A stretch of 64,000 bases of DNA from Candidatus Paceibacterota bacterium (GCA_035452965.1 DAOTCE010000010.1:62001-126000), one strand, 5' to 3'; positions 37,444 through 47,893 are shown, counted from the stretch's first letter. Numbers and translations: made by a program. Notes: generated by a model from the sequence alone, not told the origin.

Positions 37444-39090
37444 ATGAACGTCGGTCTCTGGCAACGCGTTAGAAACTACAGCTTCGAGGAACTGGTCCTG
37501 GCCCTGTTGCGGCTCCCGGGCCGGGCAGTGGAGCTGTTGAAGATCCCGACGCCCGACGCGGTCAAGCTGATAGACCGCATCACCACGATGGAGCGCGACC
37601 TCATCCTGCCCATCAAAGCCGCCGGGATTGCCATGCTCCTCTACTCGTTCTATTTCAGGCGGTCCTGGATTGGGGAAAAGGAACTGGGGACCCTGGAAAT
37701 CACCGTCGAAGCCACGCAGTACTTCCTATGGATTTACATCGCTGCCAACGCGGTGGTTGCCGGGCTTCTGCTGGCCATGCGTCGGGTGCCCTTGCTGCTG
37801 GTCCAATGGGCGGTCTTCGCCATGAGCCTGGCGGATGGCATCTTCCTGGCGGCGTTGGTCGTGGTGACCGGCGGCTACGACAGCATCCTCTACTGGCTCT
37901 TTCTCGGGCTGGTGGTGCGCGGCGCGGTGAGTGTTCCGCGCGCGACTTCCCAACTCCTGCTCAACTTCACGCTGACGGTCTGCTACGTGATGGCCGGAGT
38001 TATCAACATTTACATCAACCAGTCGCTGGAGGCCGAGGCCCAGGCCTGGGCAGCCGCGCAACGAATGCCCAGCTACCAGAGATCCTCCAACGCGCCACCC
38101 GGCAGTCCAGCCTTTACACGGCCCCCCAGGCAGCCTCGCCCCGCGCTTCCAGGGGAGAGCGGTGAAACGGCATTGACCGAGCCCCGGCACTACTCGACTC
38201 CCCGCCCGTCCGAAGGCCTCGACGAGGCGGCGCTTGAGCATCTGAGGCTTTCCTCCCCGTCGGAGAACCAGGCGCAGACGCTGACGCTGCGCCTGGCGTT
38301 GCTCTTGCTGATGACGGTCTGCTGCTACGGGGTGCAAGTGTTGCTGGAGCGGCAGCGGCGGGCGGTGGAGGAGGCGCATGAATTTGCCATGCGGGAGGGC
38401 CAATTGCGGTCTGCCGGCCGCGTCGCGGCCGAATTTACCCATCAGATGAAGAATCCCCTTGCCATCATCAACAACGCCGCCTACTCGGTGCGGCGGGCGC
38501 TCAAGCAAGGCAAGCCGATCTCGGAGGAACAGATCCGAATCATCCAGGAGGAGGTTGAGCACTCGGACCGCATTATCACGCAGATCATGGGGTATGCCCA
38601 GTTGAGCGAGGGCCACGTCGAAAAGCTTAACGTGGTTGAGGAGCTGGACCATGCCATCGCCCAGGTGTTTCCGCCCGCGGCGGGTTACCCGGTCCGCATC
38701 CGCCGCAATTATGCCGGGGAGTATCCTCCCCTGTTCATGCAGCGCCGCCACCTGGTGGATACATTCATGAACCTGCTGCAGAACGCGCGGGAGGCGCTCG
38801 GCGCCGGAGGGGGGACGATTACCGTCAGCGCCGAGTGCCACAGCGATTACTCGGTGGAGATCTCAATCCGCGATGACGGCCCCGGCATTCCGGCGGACAA
38901 GCAGGAGAAGATTTTTGAGGCCTATTACACCACCAAAGAGAAAGGCACGGGCCTGGGCCTGGCCACGATCAAGCACAACGTGGAACTCTACGGCGGCAGT
39001 GTGCGGGTGGAATCTGCTCTTGGAAAGGGAGCGCAATTCATCCTAATATTCCCCGCGAAGGCCTTGATTAAGCTGGCCAGACAGCATTGA
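37444..39090 (+). CDS. Membrane sensor histidine kinase
   Basis: The 548 aa kinase has several N-terminal transmembrane helices (about residues 55-190, including WAVFAMSLADGIFLAALVVV), a proline-rich linker (about 200-285), a further helix (TLRLALLLLMTVCCYGVQVL), then the catalytic core. His333 lies in AEFTHQMKNPLAIINNAAYS; the N box is FMNLLQNAREALG, and ATP-binding glycines are in IRDDGPGIPADK and EKGTGLGLATIKHN. The membrane part probably senses an envelope or lipid signal; none is identifiable. The NtrC-type regulator that follows is its likely partner. Confidence 0.88.
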   Translation: MNVGLWQRVRNYSFEELVLALLRLPGRAVELLKIPTPDAVKLIDRITTMERDLILPIKAAGIAMLLYSFYFRRSWIGEKELGTLEITVEATQYFLWIYIAANAVVAGLLLAMRRVPLLLVQWAVFAMSLADGIFLAALVVVTGGYDSILYWLFLGLVVRGAVSVPRATSQLLLNFTLTVCYVMAGVINIYINQSLEAEAQAWAAAQRMPSYQRSSNAPPGSPAFTRPPRQPRPALPGESGETALTEPRHYSTPRPSEGLDEAALEHLRLSSPSENQAQTLTLRLALLLLMTVCCYGVQVLLERQRRAVEEAHEFAMREGQLRSAGRVAAEFTHQMKNPLAIINNAAYSVRRALKQGKPISEEQIRIIQEEVEHSDRIITQIMGYAQLSEGHVEKLNVVEELDHAIAQVFPPAAGYPVRIRRNYAGEYPPLFMQRRHLVDTFMNLLQNAREALGAGGGTITVSAECHSDYSVEISIRDDGPGIPADKQEKIFEAYYTTKEKGTGLGLATIKHNVELYGGSVRVESALGKGAQFILIFPAKALIKLARQH

Positions 39091-39196
39091 AACCGTCCTT
39101 GGACAAGCACGGAAAGGTGATTCGCGCGCGCGCGAAGATCCTACCTTTGCTTGTTGCCCGCGCCGTTCCCAACCCGCTCGCCTCTGAGGTGCCCCT

Positions 39197-40623
<1,427 letters not shown>

Positions 40624-40627
<4 letters not shown>

Positions 40628-41004
40628 GCACCTTCTCAATCATGTTGGCCGACGAGACGACCGAGGCTGTGTATTCCGCCTGGCAGATAGCGGGCCCCGG
40701 TACCCGTAATGCGTTTGTTATCTTCGGCTCGATGGCCTTGGTCACGGCGCTGGTGCTGCTTTGGGCGATCTTTCTCCGCAAACGTCGTCGTCATCGTCGC
40801 TCGCATCACCACAGCCACGAGCACGCAGCCGAGCCAGCCGGCAGCCGCCAGCTCCCTGTTGAGGAAGGCGCCTCGCTGCCGCTGCAACACCATCGCAGAC
40901 GGAGGCGCCCGCGGCGCAGGCGACATTCACGCAATCCCACACTCGCTGAAACCGGGGGTCTCCCGCCCATCCGCCCGGCAAACTCGCCCGAACCCCAGCC
41001 CTGA
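40624..41004 (+). CDS. Small single-pass membrane protein with Arg/His-rich tail
   Basis: The 126 aa protein has one transmembrane helix (about residues 31-50, FVIFGSMALVTALVLLWAIF) followed by a strongly basic, histidine-rich cytoplasmic tail (RKRRRHRRSHHHSHEHAAEP, then RRRRRPRRRRHSR) and a proline-rich end. Its ATG overlaps the response-regulator stop (ATGA). The tail could bind nucleic acid, acidic lipid or metal. No family is recognised. Codon use is like its neighbours. Confidence 0.55.
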
Positions 41005-41007
41005 CTC

Positions 41008-41874
41008 ATGCGCGAGAGCCAGGCGATTACGCGGAAGAGCGCGTCCAATCTGGCGCTGGCGTTTGTATTGCTGCCCAGGATCAAGCGCGACGGGATGTCC
41101 GCGCTCTATGCCTTCTGCCGCGAGGTGGATGATGTGGCCGACAATGAAAGCACGCCGGTGGCAGAGCGCCGGGAGCAACTGGCCGCCTGGCGCGCCGATG
41201 TGCGCCGTGCCTGCGGGACCGAAACACCGCAGTTCCCGGTCAACCGCGAGTTGCAGCCGGTCATTCGGCGGCATCATCTGCCCTTTGAGCACTTTGACGC
41301 CCTCCTGCAAGGCGTGGAGATGGACCTCGACATCAAACGCTATCAGGACTACGAACAACTGGATCTCTACTGCTATCGCGTCGCGTCGGTTGTCGGCCTG
41401 CTGAGCATCGAAGTGTTCGGCTACCGGAATCCAGCCTGCCGGGACTACGCCGTTTGCCTGGGCAAGGCGCTCCAACTGACCAACATCCTCCGCGACGTGC
41501 GCTCCGACGCCCAGCGCGGGCGCATCTACCTGCCGATGTCCGAGTTGGGCCGGTTCAAAGTGTCGCCCGAGGAAATCCTGCGGCTGGAATACTCGCCGCG
41601 CTTCTTCGAGCTGGCCGCCAGCGTTGCCGCGCGTGCGCGCCATTTCTATGGGCAGGCGCGCGAGACCCTTCCCGCTCCCGACCGCCGCTCGATGGCAGCC
41701 GCCGAACTCATGGGCGCGGTCTATTGGCGACTACTGGACAAGCTGGCGCGGCGGCGTTTCAACGTCTTTGGCCCCGACGTCACTCGCCTGAGCAAAAGTG
41801 AGAAGGGGCTGCTGATCATGCGCACCTGGTGCCGGTGTATCTCCGGCGCCGGGGCGCCGAATTATGGCGCCTAG
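41008..41874 (+). CDS. hpnD: Squalene/phytoene synthase family, HpnD-like
   Basis: The 288 aa protein is a trans-isoprenyl diphosphate synthase of the squalene/phytoene type. It carries both aspartate-rich motifs: YAFCREVDDVADN (Asp41, 42 and 45) and LTNILRDVRSDAQRGRIYLP (Asp163, 167). Sequence and neighbours favour HpnD, which makes presqualene diphosphate into hydroxysqualene-path intermediates for hopanoids, rather than phytoene synthase. HpnC and HpnE are not in the window. It starts three bases after the small membrane-protein gene. Confidence 0.82.
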   Translation: MRESQAITRKSASNLALAFVLLPRIKRDGMSALYAFCREVDDVADNESTPVAERREQLAAWRADVRRACGTETPQFPVNRELQPVIRRHHLPFEHFDALLQGVEMDLDIKRYQDYEQLDLYCYRVASVVGLLSIEVFGYRNPACRDYAVCLGKALQLTNILRDVRSDAQRGRIYLPMSELGRFKVSPEEILRLEYSPRFFELAASVAARARHFYGQARETLPAPDRRSMAAAELMGAVYWRLLDKLARRRFNVFGPDVTRLSKSEKGLLIMRTWCRCISGAGAPNYGA

Positions 41875-42712
41875 GCGGTCGAATGCGGGGCCCGGGCATC
41901 GCCGCCTGATCGTCACCGCGGACGACTTCGGGCGTTCCGCTTCCATCAACCAGGCGGTCATCCGCGCCCACCGCGAAGGCATCCTCACCGCCGCCAGCCT
42001 GATGGTCAACGAGCCTGCCTGCGAGGAGGCGGTGGCACTGGCCCGCGAGAATCCCACCCTGGGCGTGGGGCTGCACCTGTCCCTGCTGTGCGGCCATTCC
42101 GCGCTGCCGCCCGCGCAGATCCCGGGACTGACCAATGCCGACGGTGAATTCAGTGGCAATCCCGCCGGCGTCGGCTGCCGCTACTTTTTTCAGCGCAGTT
42201 TGCGCGAGCCTTTGCGACGGGAGATCCATGCCCAGTTTGAAAGGTTCCGCGCAACCCGCCTGCCGCTTGACCACGTCAACGGCCATTTGCACCTGCACCT
42301 GCATCCCACCGTGTTCCGCATCTTGACGGCCGACGCCGCGCAGCTCGGCATCAAGCGTTTGCGCCTGACCTTTGATCCGTTCCGCTTGAACCTGCACCTT
42401 GCCTCCGGTCGCCTCGCCAATCGGGCGCTTCACGCCATCATCTTTCATCTGCTATCCGCGCGCGCCCGTTCCGCCCTGGCCCGGCTCGGCCTTCGGCACA
42501 CCAACGCCGTCTTCGGCCTGCTGCAAAACGGGCGTGTGGATGAAGCCTACGTCACGCGCCTGCTCCCACAGCTTCCGGCCGGTGATTCGGAGCTTTACTC
42601 TCACCCCTCGCTGGATGAATTTAGGAATGAGTTCGACGCCCTGATCTCTCCTCGCGTGCGGGAACAGGTTCATCAACTGGGCATCAAGCTGATTCGCTAC
42701 CAGGATCTGTAA
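41864..42712 (+). CDS. hpnK: HpnK/YdjC-type polysaccharide deacetylase-like protein
   Basis: The 282 aa protein belongs to the YdjC/ChbG fold, with metal-binding Asp20-Asp21 in LIVTADDFGRSASINQ and a histidine array HVNGHLHLHLHPTVF (about 138-152). In hopanoid clusters this family is called HpnK and may remove an acetyl group from a hopanoid head-group sugar; that role is inferred from gene neighbourhoods. It overlaps hpnD by 11 bases and is followed by the EmrE-like gene after one base. Confidence 0.82.
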   Translation: MAPRRSNAGPGHRRLIVTADDFGRSASINQAVIRAHREGILTAASLMVNEPACEEAVALARENPTLGVGLHLSLLCGHSALPPAQIPGLTNADGEFSGNPAGVGCRYFFQRSLREPLRREIHAQFERFRATRLPLDHVNGHLHLHLHPTVFRILTADAAQLGIKRLRLTFDPFRLNLHLASGRLANRALHAIIFHLLSARARSALARLGLRHTNAVFGLLQNGRVDEAYVTRLLPQLPAGDSELYSHPSLDEFRNEFDALISPRVREQVHQLGIKLIRYQDL

Positions 42713-42713
42713 T

Positions 42714-43148
42714 ATGGCCAAACTGCTCCTCATTCTCCTTATCGGGCTGGTCTTTGAAGCGGCCGGCGTGGTCTTCCTCAAGAAGGGGATCACTCAGGTC
42801 GGCGAGGTCCGGCAAATCTGCGCCGCGGAGATCTTCCGCGTCGTCAAAGCTGGCATCACCAATCCCAGCGTGCTGCTGGGCGTCTTCTTTGAAGCGCTGT
42901 TCTTCGTCTGCCTGCTGATCCTGATGGCCGAGAGCGACATCAGCTTCCTGTGGCCGCTGACGGCGCTCAGCTTTGTCTTGACCACCTTCGCCGCGCTCAT
43001 TTTCCTGGGCGAGAAGGTCTCCTCCATCCGTTGGGCGGGCGTGGTGTTCATCGTAATCGGCGCCGCGCTCATCAGCTACAGCGGGCACGCCAAGCCAAAA
43101 CCCCCGCCGCCGTCCGCCTCCCGGGTGCCGGGGGCTACACCGCCGTAA
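42714..43148 (+). CDS. EmrE-like small membrane transporter
   Basis: The 144 aa protein has four transmembrane helices of the EamA/EmrE type: LLLILLIGLVFEAAGVVFL, FFEALFFVCLLILM, FLWPLTALSFVLTTFAALIF and WAGVVFIVIGAALISY, followed by a proline-rich tail. Similar genes accompany hopanoid loci and may flip lipid or sugar precursors. It overlaps by 14 bases the minus-strand phosphorylase gene, tail to tail. Confidence 0.72.
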   Translation: MAKLLLILLIGLVFEAAGVVFLKKGITQVGEVRQICAAEIFRVVKAGITNPSVLLGVFFEALFFVCLLILMAESDISFLWPLTALSFVLTTFAALIFLGEKVSSIRWAGVVFIVIGAALISYSGHAKPKPPPPSASRVPGATPP

Positions 43149-43782
43149 TCTTGGCCAGAACCTCCGCGAGCCTCCCGGCTGCCGCCAGGGATTGCTTCTG
43201 CAGATATAGCAACGACCTGAATTTTCCCGGCGACTTTGCCAGGGCCGCGGCCAGCTTGCCGTAGTGCATCCGCTGCTCCGCCGTCATCAACCGGTTGAAG
43301 TCCAGCGGCAGATCTTCGCCGGCCGGGTCCAGTATCACCCGCACGGTCGCGCAGGGAATGCTTTGCTCCCGGCACACGGCGCAGATGCTCGCCGATTCCA
43401 TCTCCACCGCATCCGCCCCGGTGGCTTCGCGCAGCCGCCGCTTTTCCTCCGCGGTTGCCGCCACTCGATCCGCGCAGTGGAATCGTGCCGGCTTCGCCCC
43501 CGCCGCCAGCAGCGCCGGCGACAAGCCGGTTTCCGAGCCGGCGGCGAACAGGACCGTTCCCGTCGCCAACCCCGGTCGCAACCCTCCGGCGAACCCGCAG
43601 GTCAGCACCAGGTGCGGGCGTTCCTCCCCTAGCGCGCCCCGAAACGCCCGTTCGGCGTTGCGCTTGCCTATGCCCACCAGGGTGATTCCGACGTTCTTCC
43701 GCTTACCCGCCAACCGCTGGAAGGCCCGCGCCTCCTCCTTCACCGCAAAGCACACCAGCACTTTTCGGGTTCCGGCCTTCAC
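43135..43782 (-). CDS. Nucleoside phosphorylase, HpnG or MTA/SAH nucleosidase-like
   Basis: The 215 aa protein has the phosphorylase fold: LVLTCGFAGGLRPGLATGTVLFA and ADAVEMESASICAVCREQSIPCATVRVI, including the conserved EMES substrate motif. In hopanoid clusters a similar protein (HpnG) releases adenine from adenosylhopane. Here it sits beside hpnD and hpnK, though on the opposite strand, which supports HpnG; a generic methylthioadenosine nucleosidase remains possible. Its ATG overlaps the upstream exonuclease stop (ATGA). Confidence 0.75.
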   Translation of the reverse strand: MKAGTRKVLVCFAVKEEARAFQRLAGKRKNVGITLVGIGKRNAERAFRGALGEERPHLVLTCGFAGGLRPGLATGTVLFAAGSETGLSPALLAAGAKPARFHCADRVAATAEEKRRLREATGADAVEMESASICAVCREQSIPCATVRVILDPAGEDLPLDFNRLMTAEQRMHYGKLAAALAKSPGKFRSLLYLQKQSLAAAGRLAEVLAKITAV

Positions 43783-44498
43783 TTAATCCCCGCCAGCCGC
43801 TCTTTCCATATGTGGTAGAGCAGCACGGTGGCCTTCACGTCTCCCAGACAATACTCCGCGATTTCCCGGTGGCGGCCCTCCGCCACCATTGTGTTCATGT
43901 CCGAGCCGGTCACGCCGTGGCTCTTGGGCGACTCGATGCCGAACGCCTTGCAATAGAAGTCCAGGTTGAACCGGCGCGCCGCGCCCTCGCGCCCGCTGAC
44001 ATTGTAGAACGTTAACTGCTCCGCCAGGTCGCAGTGCGGGTCGGTCTGAAAGCGGTAGCCCAGCCAGTCCTTGCGCGTGATGGGCACGTTGAGCAGGGCC
44101 GAGCGCAGGTAAATGAACGGCACGTCGAACCCGCGCCCGTTGAACGTGACAATCGTCTCGTAATGCTTCGCCACGTCCCAGAAGGCCGTCAGCAGCTCGA
44201 CCTCGTCCACGCACGCCATGAACTCCACCGGCCCCGCCTCGTCCGCTTCCTCCTCATAGTCCTCCGCGGTAAACAGCACCTGGCCGCGCGAGGTGTCGGC
44301 ATTCAACATCGCCACACAGACGACCTGGGCCGTGAGGGGCCACAGGCTGAACTGCTTCTGGATTTCCGCCCGTCGCGCCGTTCGTGCCGGCTCCTCGGTG
44401 ATCTTCTCGCACTCCCGGAATAGGTATTCCTGCTGCGCTTCGTCGAACTGCTCCAGCGGCAGTGCGGAAGTCTCGATGTCGAAGACCAGCCTGGCCAT
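43779..44498 (-). CDS. DEDDy 3'-5' exonuclease (RNase H-like)
   Basis: The 239 aa protein matches stand-alone PolB-type proofreading exonucleases. Acidic motifs are MARLVFDIETSALPL (DxE), TIVTFNGRGFDVPFIYLRSALL with the second Asp, and EYCLGDVKATVLLYHIW, the YxxxD motif of DEDDy enzymes. It likely degrades single-stranded nucleic acid from 3' ends. The start at 44498 shares one base with the preceding phosphoglycerate mutase stop (TAATG). Confidence 0.85.
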   Translation of the reverse strand: MARLVFDIETSALPLEQFDEAQQEYLFRECEKITEEPARTARRAEIQKQFSLWPLTAQVVCVAMLNADTSRGQVLFTAEDYEEEADEAGPVEFMACVDEVELLTAFWDVAKHYETIVTFNGRGFDVPFIYLRSALLNVPITRKDWLGYRFQTDPHCDLAEQLTFYNVSGREGAARRFNLDFYCKAFGIESPKSHGVTGSDMNTMVAEGRHREIAEYCLGDVKATVLLYHIWKERLAGIK

Positions 44499-45721
44499 TA
44501 GGCGCCGAACTTGTCCAGCATCCTGGCGTTCGCCTGCATGAGGCGAATCAGGTGCTTGGCTTTGAACACCCCCAGGGAGCCGCTGTTCGCGCCGGTCTCC
44601 GTGAAGCGCTCCAGCTTGTCCGAGCCCGAGCAGGCGGAATGCAGCATCACCGGCTCCGGATGCCAGGAATGGCCCTTCATGACGCACGGCGTCGAGTGAT
44701 CGCCGGTGATGGCCAGCACGTCCGGCTTCTTGCGCAGCAAAATCGGCAGCGCGGCGTCGAGCTCCTCAATCGCCTTCTTCTTTGCGGCGAAGTTGCCGTC
44801 CTCGCCGTACATGTCCGTGTACTTGAAGTGGATGAAGAAATAGTCGTAGTTGTTGTACTCGGCAAGATACCGCTCGAACTGTTCGGCGATCGTTTGAGCG
44901 CCTTCCAGCTTGGTCATGCCGACCAACTGCGCCAGGCCCTTATACATCGGATAGACCGCAATGCAGGCCGGCCGCAGCCCATACCGTTCCTGGAACAGCG
45001 GAATCTCCGGCTGATGCGCAATCCCGCGCATGAGGAAGCCGTTGGCCGGTTTCTTCTGGGCAATCACGGGCAATGCGGCCTTGAAGAACTCCGCCACGAG
45101 CTTGGCGGCTTTCTTGGCCTTGGCGGATTTGGGATTCACCGGCCCGGCCTTGGGTACCGGCAGGCCCTCGCGATGCGGGTCGGCGTCGGTCAGCGGTCCC
45201 TCCAGCCCCGTGCCCCGGAACACCACCACGAACCGATGGCCCTTACCGGCCTTGATGATCACTTCCGCGTCGCCCACCTTCTTCACCTTTTGCGCCAGCA
45301 GCGCGCACAGCTCTTCGCACACCTGCGTGTCAATGCGCCCCGCGCGCCGGTCGGTGACAATGCCTTTCGGGTCGAGCGTGCAGAAATTGGCCCGCGCTGC
45401 CACGTCGCCCGCGCGCAACTCTAGGCCCAGGCCCAGTGCCTCGATGACACCGCGGCCCACCTGGAAATCCAGCGGATCGTAGCCAAACAGCCCCAGGTGT
45501 CCCGGCCCGCTGCCCGGCGTAATGCCCGGCGCAATTGGGATCATGCGTCCCTGCGCCGAGTCTTTGGCCAGCGCATCGAGGTTGGGGGTGACCGCCGCTT
45601 CGAGCGGGGTCAGGTAGCCTTGCTCGCGCGTGGCCAGGTCGCCCACGCCGTCCAGGACCACCAGCGCCAGCTTGGCGTTGGTCTTGAGAGTCAATTCAGA
45701 GTAAAGGGTATCCAGGTTCAT
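44498..45721 (-). CDS. apgM: Archaeal-type cofactor-independent phosphoglycerate mutase
   Basis: The 407 aa protein interconverts 3- and 2-phosphoglycerate. It has the ApgM features: LALVVLDGVGDLATREQGYLTPLEAA, the metal-phosphate nucleophile region APGITPGSGPGHLGLFGYDP, and C-terminal metal ligands in DVLAITGDHSTPCVMKGHSWHP. Homologues in bacteria also serve as phosphonopyruvate decarboxylase-like or phosphoglycerate mutase enzymes. The start at MNLDTLYS (45721) is chosen over a longer leader. The three minus-strand genes from here to 43135 overlap end to end. Confidence 0.9.
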   Translation of the reverse strand: MNLDTLYSELTLKTNAKLALVVLDGVGDLATREQGYLTPLEAAVTPNLDALAKDSAQGRMIPIAPGITPGSGPGHLGLFGYDPLDFQVGRGVIEALGLGLELRAGDVAARANFCTLDPKGIVTDRRAGRIDTQVCEELCALLAQKVKKVGDAEVIIKAGKGHRFVVVFRGTGLEGPLTDADPHREGLPVPKAGPVNPKSAKAKKAAKLVAEFFKAALPVIAQKKPANGFLMRGIAHQPEIPLFQERYGLRPACIAVYPMYKGLAQLVGMTKLEGAQTIAEQFERYLAEYNNYDYFFIHFKYTDMYGEDGNFAAKKKAIEELDAALPILLRKKPDVLAITGDHSTPCVMKGHSWHPEPVMLHSACSGSDKLERFTETGANSGSLGVFKAKHLIRLMQANARMLDKFGA

Positions 45722-45813
45722 ATACAACTTGGCCGCATGATGGGAGGAACGCGCCAACACCGTCAACGCGATTCGGCCTCGACTTTCGACAGGTGCCTTT
45801 CAACACTCCCCGC

Positions 45814-46965
45814 ATGGCACAGGTTGTCCTGGAGCATCTCACCAAAGTCTTCAAGGGGCCGGCGGGCGAAAGGGTTCGCGCCGTGGACAACACCTGTCTG
45901 AGCGTTGAGGACAAGGAACTCCTGGTGCTGGTCGGGCCCTCGGGCTGCGGCAAGACCACCACCCTGCGCTTGATCGCCGGCCTGGAGGAACCTACCGCGG
46001 GCGCCATCTCGATCGGCGGCCAGGTCGTCAACCGTCTTCCCCCAAAGGACCGCGACGTGGCGATGGTCTTCCAGAATTCCGCCCTCTATCCCCACATGTC
46101 GGTGTATGACAATATGGCCTTCGGCTTGAAGCTCCGGCGTTGCCCCCGCGCGGAGATTGACCAGCGTGTGCGGGACGCGGCGCAAACGCTCAATCTCACG
46201 GCCTGCCTCGACCGCAGACCGGCTACCCTTTCCGGTGGCCAGCGACAACGAGTCGCCCTCGGCCGCGCCCTGGTCCGGCGCCCGAGTCTGCTGCTGCTCG
46301 ATGAGCCTCTCTCCAACCTCGACGCTCCAACCCGCCTCCAAATGCGTGCTGAGATCACCCGGCTCCAGCGCCGGCTCGGCGCGACAATGCTCTACGTCAC
46401 CCACGACCAGATAGAGGCCCTGACGCTGGGCCAGCGCGTCGCCGTGATGAAGGACGGGGTCATCCAGCAAGTCGCCGCTCCCCTGGCGCTTTACGAGCAG
46501 CCTGCCAATCTCTTTGTCGCCGGGTTCATAGGTTCCCCGCCCATGAATTTCTTCGACGGCACGTTGCGGGAAGAAGGCACTGCGATCATGTTCCAGGAAG
46601 CCGCCCGCGGCCACGCTGCCGCCGCAAGACCAATCGCCCTCCCGCTCGATACCGCCCTCGCCCCACGCCTGCGAGAATACCTTGGCAAGCCGATCGTCTT
46701 AGGCATCCGGCCCGAGCGCATCCATTGTGGTTCCCTCCCGCCCAACACCCCGCCGGAGCGCACCTGCCAAGCCGTGGTTGAACTTGTCCAGCCGATGGGG
46801 GCAGAAACTTACCTTCACCTCGCCGGCCACACGCGCCCCATCGTTGCTCGCGTTCCTCCCGCTCACCTCGCCCACCCCAATGAAACCATCAGGCTCGTCT
46901 TCGACTCCCGTCACGTCCACCTCTTCGACGGCACCTTGAGGGACGGAGGCAGCGCGATTGTCTGA
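45814..46965 (+). CDS. ABC transporter ATPase, MalK/UgpC type
   Basis: The 383 aa ATPase belongs to the sugar-uptake CUT1 class. It has Walker A VGPSGCGKTTTLRL, Q-loop MVFQNSALYPHMSV, signature LSGGQRQRVALGRAL, Walker B LLLLDEPLSNLD, and His in YVTHDQIEAL. The C-terminal region (from about 240, GFIGSPPMNFFDG) is the MalK-type TOBE domain. No permease or binding-protein gene is nearby, so it may be a shared ATPase for several sugar transporters. The start at MAQVVLEH is family-typical. Confidence 0.88.
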   Translation: MAQVVLEHLTKVFKGPAGERVRAVDNTCLSVEDKELLVLVGPSGCGKTTTLRLIAGLEEPTAGAISIGGQVVNRLPPKDRDVAMVFQNSALYPHMSVYDNMAFGLKLRRCPRAEIDQRVRDAAQTLNLTACLDRRPATLSGGQRQRVALGRALVRRPSLLLLDEPLSNLDAPTRLQMRAEITRLQRRLGATMLYVTHDQIEALTLGQRVAVMKDGVIQQVAAPLALYEQPANLFVAGFIGSPPMNFFDGTLREEGTAIMFQEAARGHAAAARPIALPLDTALAPRLREYLGKPIVLGIRPERIHCGSLPPNTPPERTCQAVVELVQPMGAETYLHLAGHTRPIVARVPPAHLAHPNETIRLVFDSRHVHLFDGTLRDGGSAIV

Positions 46966-47000
46966 AACCTCCGGGACCTGCCGGCAGAGATGACCCTTCC

Positions 47001-47336
47001 CTAGACCACCAACACCGAGTTGGTGCTCCCAAAGGTGTTCTCGATGCACTCCTTGGCAGTCGGATCGTTCAACCATTCCCCATCCGCGACGAACCGATAC
47101 TCGTACCTTCCCGCGGGCAACCACACGGTTGCTTTCCAGGTTCCTCCCGGGCCCGCGCTCATGGGCGTGCGGTCAACCCCCCAATCGTTGAATGTCCCCG
47201 CCACTGCCACCGATCTTGCCCGGGGCAGCTTTAAGGTGAATTCTACCGGCCTCTCCGCCGACAGTTGTTCAGGATGCGTGCCGATGAGGGCTGCGGGCCG
47301 CGCTGCCGTGGTCGCTCGGTTGTGTCTTGGCTGCAT
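47001..47336 (-). CDS. Stand-alone CBM48 (AMPK-type glycogen-binding) protein
   Basis: The 111 aa protein is mostly one CBM48/AMPK-beta glycogen-binding domain (about residues 28-111): EFTLKLPRARSVAVAGTFNDWG, GGTWKATVWLPAGRYEYRFVADGEWLNDP and the closing FGSTNSVLVV. Trp residues in FNDWG and WKATVW are the usual glucan-binding positions. No catalytic domain is attached. It might target a glycogen enzyme or sense glycogen. The first 27 residues are basic and unstructured. Confidence 0.82.
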   Translation of the reverse strand: MQPRHNRATTAARPAALIGTHPEQLSAERPVEFTLKLPRARSVAVAGTFNDWGVDRTPMSAGPGGTWKATVWLPAGRYEYRFVADGEWLNDPTAKECIENTFGSTNSVLVV

Positions 47337-47893
47337 AAGTCTTGTTCTCGTTTGTTATCAATGGAACGGACTGTAAACGTCTGCCGAGTGGAGTGATATG
47401 GGGTATTCACCCCAGGTCCGCATGCCCCGGCGCGGCGAATACTGTGGTTGTCATCCGCACAGCCTGGAGGATCCAGCCAGAGCCGGATGGGTCCCCCCAA
47501 CCCGTAACCCGTGCACTGTCCACATTTGGGACAGTTTTGCTGCCTACCTACCCTTTCCAGTCCCCGCTAACTCCGGCATCCTTGGCTGGGCAATACGGCG
47601 CTGACGCGGTGGTGCTACGGTGTGTATCCCATGGGGAGCGCTCCCCATGGGATACACACCGCAGACCCACCGCACTGGCTGGCCATCCGCAAGCCAAAAC
47701 CAGCGTGTGACCGCCGTAACGGCGCCGTCATCCCTCCGGCGGGGGTGCTGGAGGTAAGGAGGGGAGTCCGAGACTGTTAACCGCCAGCGGGGTTCCCCAG
47801 AAATCCGGGAAAAAACATGCTTTGGCCAGCCTTTCTGCCGGACTCGACCTGCAACGGGCTTTGCGGTATAACACGGTTTTGCGCCAGACAACT
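47337..47893. other. Divergent intergenic region with repeat copy C
   Basis: This 557 bp spacer separates the CBM48 gene from the YdcF-like gene. It contains the extended palindrome at 47606-47673 and a small hairpin with T run on the plus strand (CTGTCC 47516-47521 / GGACAG 47529-47534, then TTTT), which has no gene in front of it. No further gene is evident; the frames present lack family features. Confidence 0.55.
47606..47673. repeat. Repeat copy C: 68 bp palindromic core only
   Basis: The central 44 bp (47618-47661) is identical to the palindrome in copy B. The arms extend imperfectly to 34 bp each: left GCGGTGGTGCTACGGTGTG, right (read in reverse complement) GCGGTGGGTCTGCGGTGTG. Outside it only a weak match to the left flank of copies A and B remains (ACGGCGC at 47595-47602). 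Confidence 0.8.
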
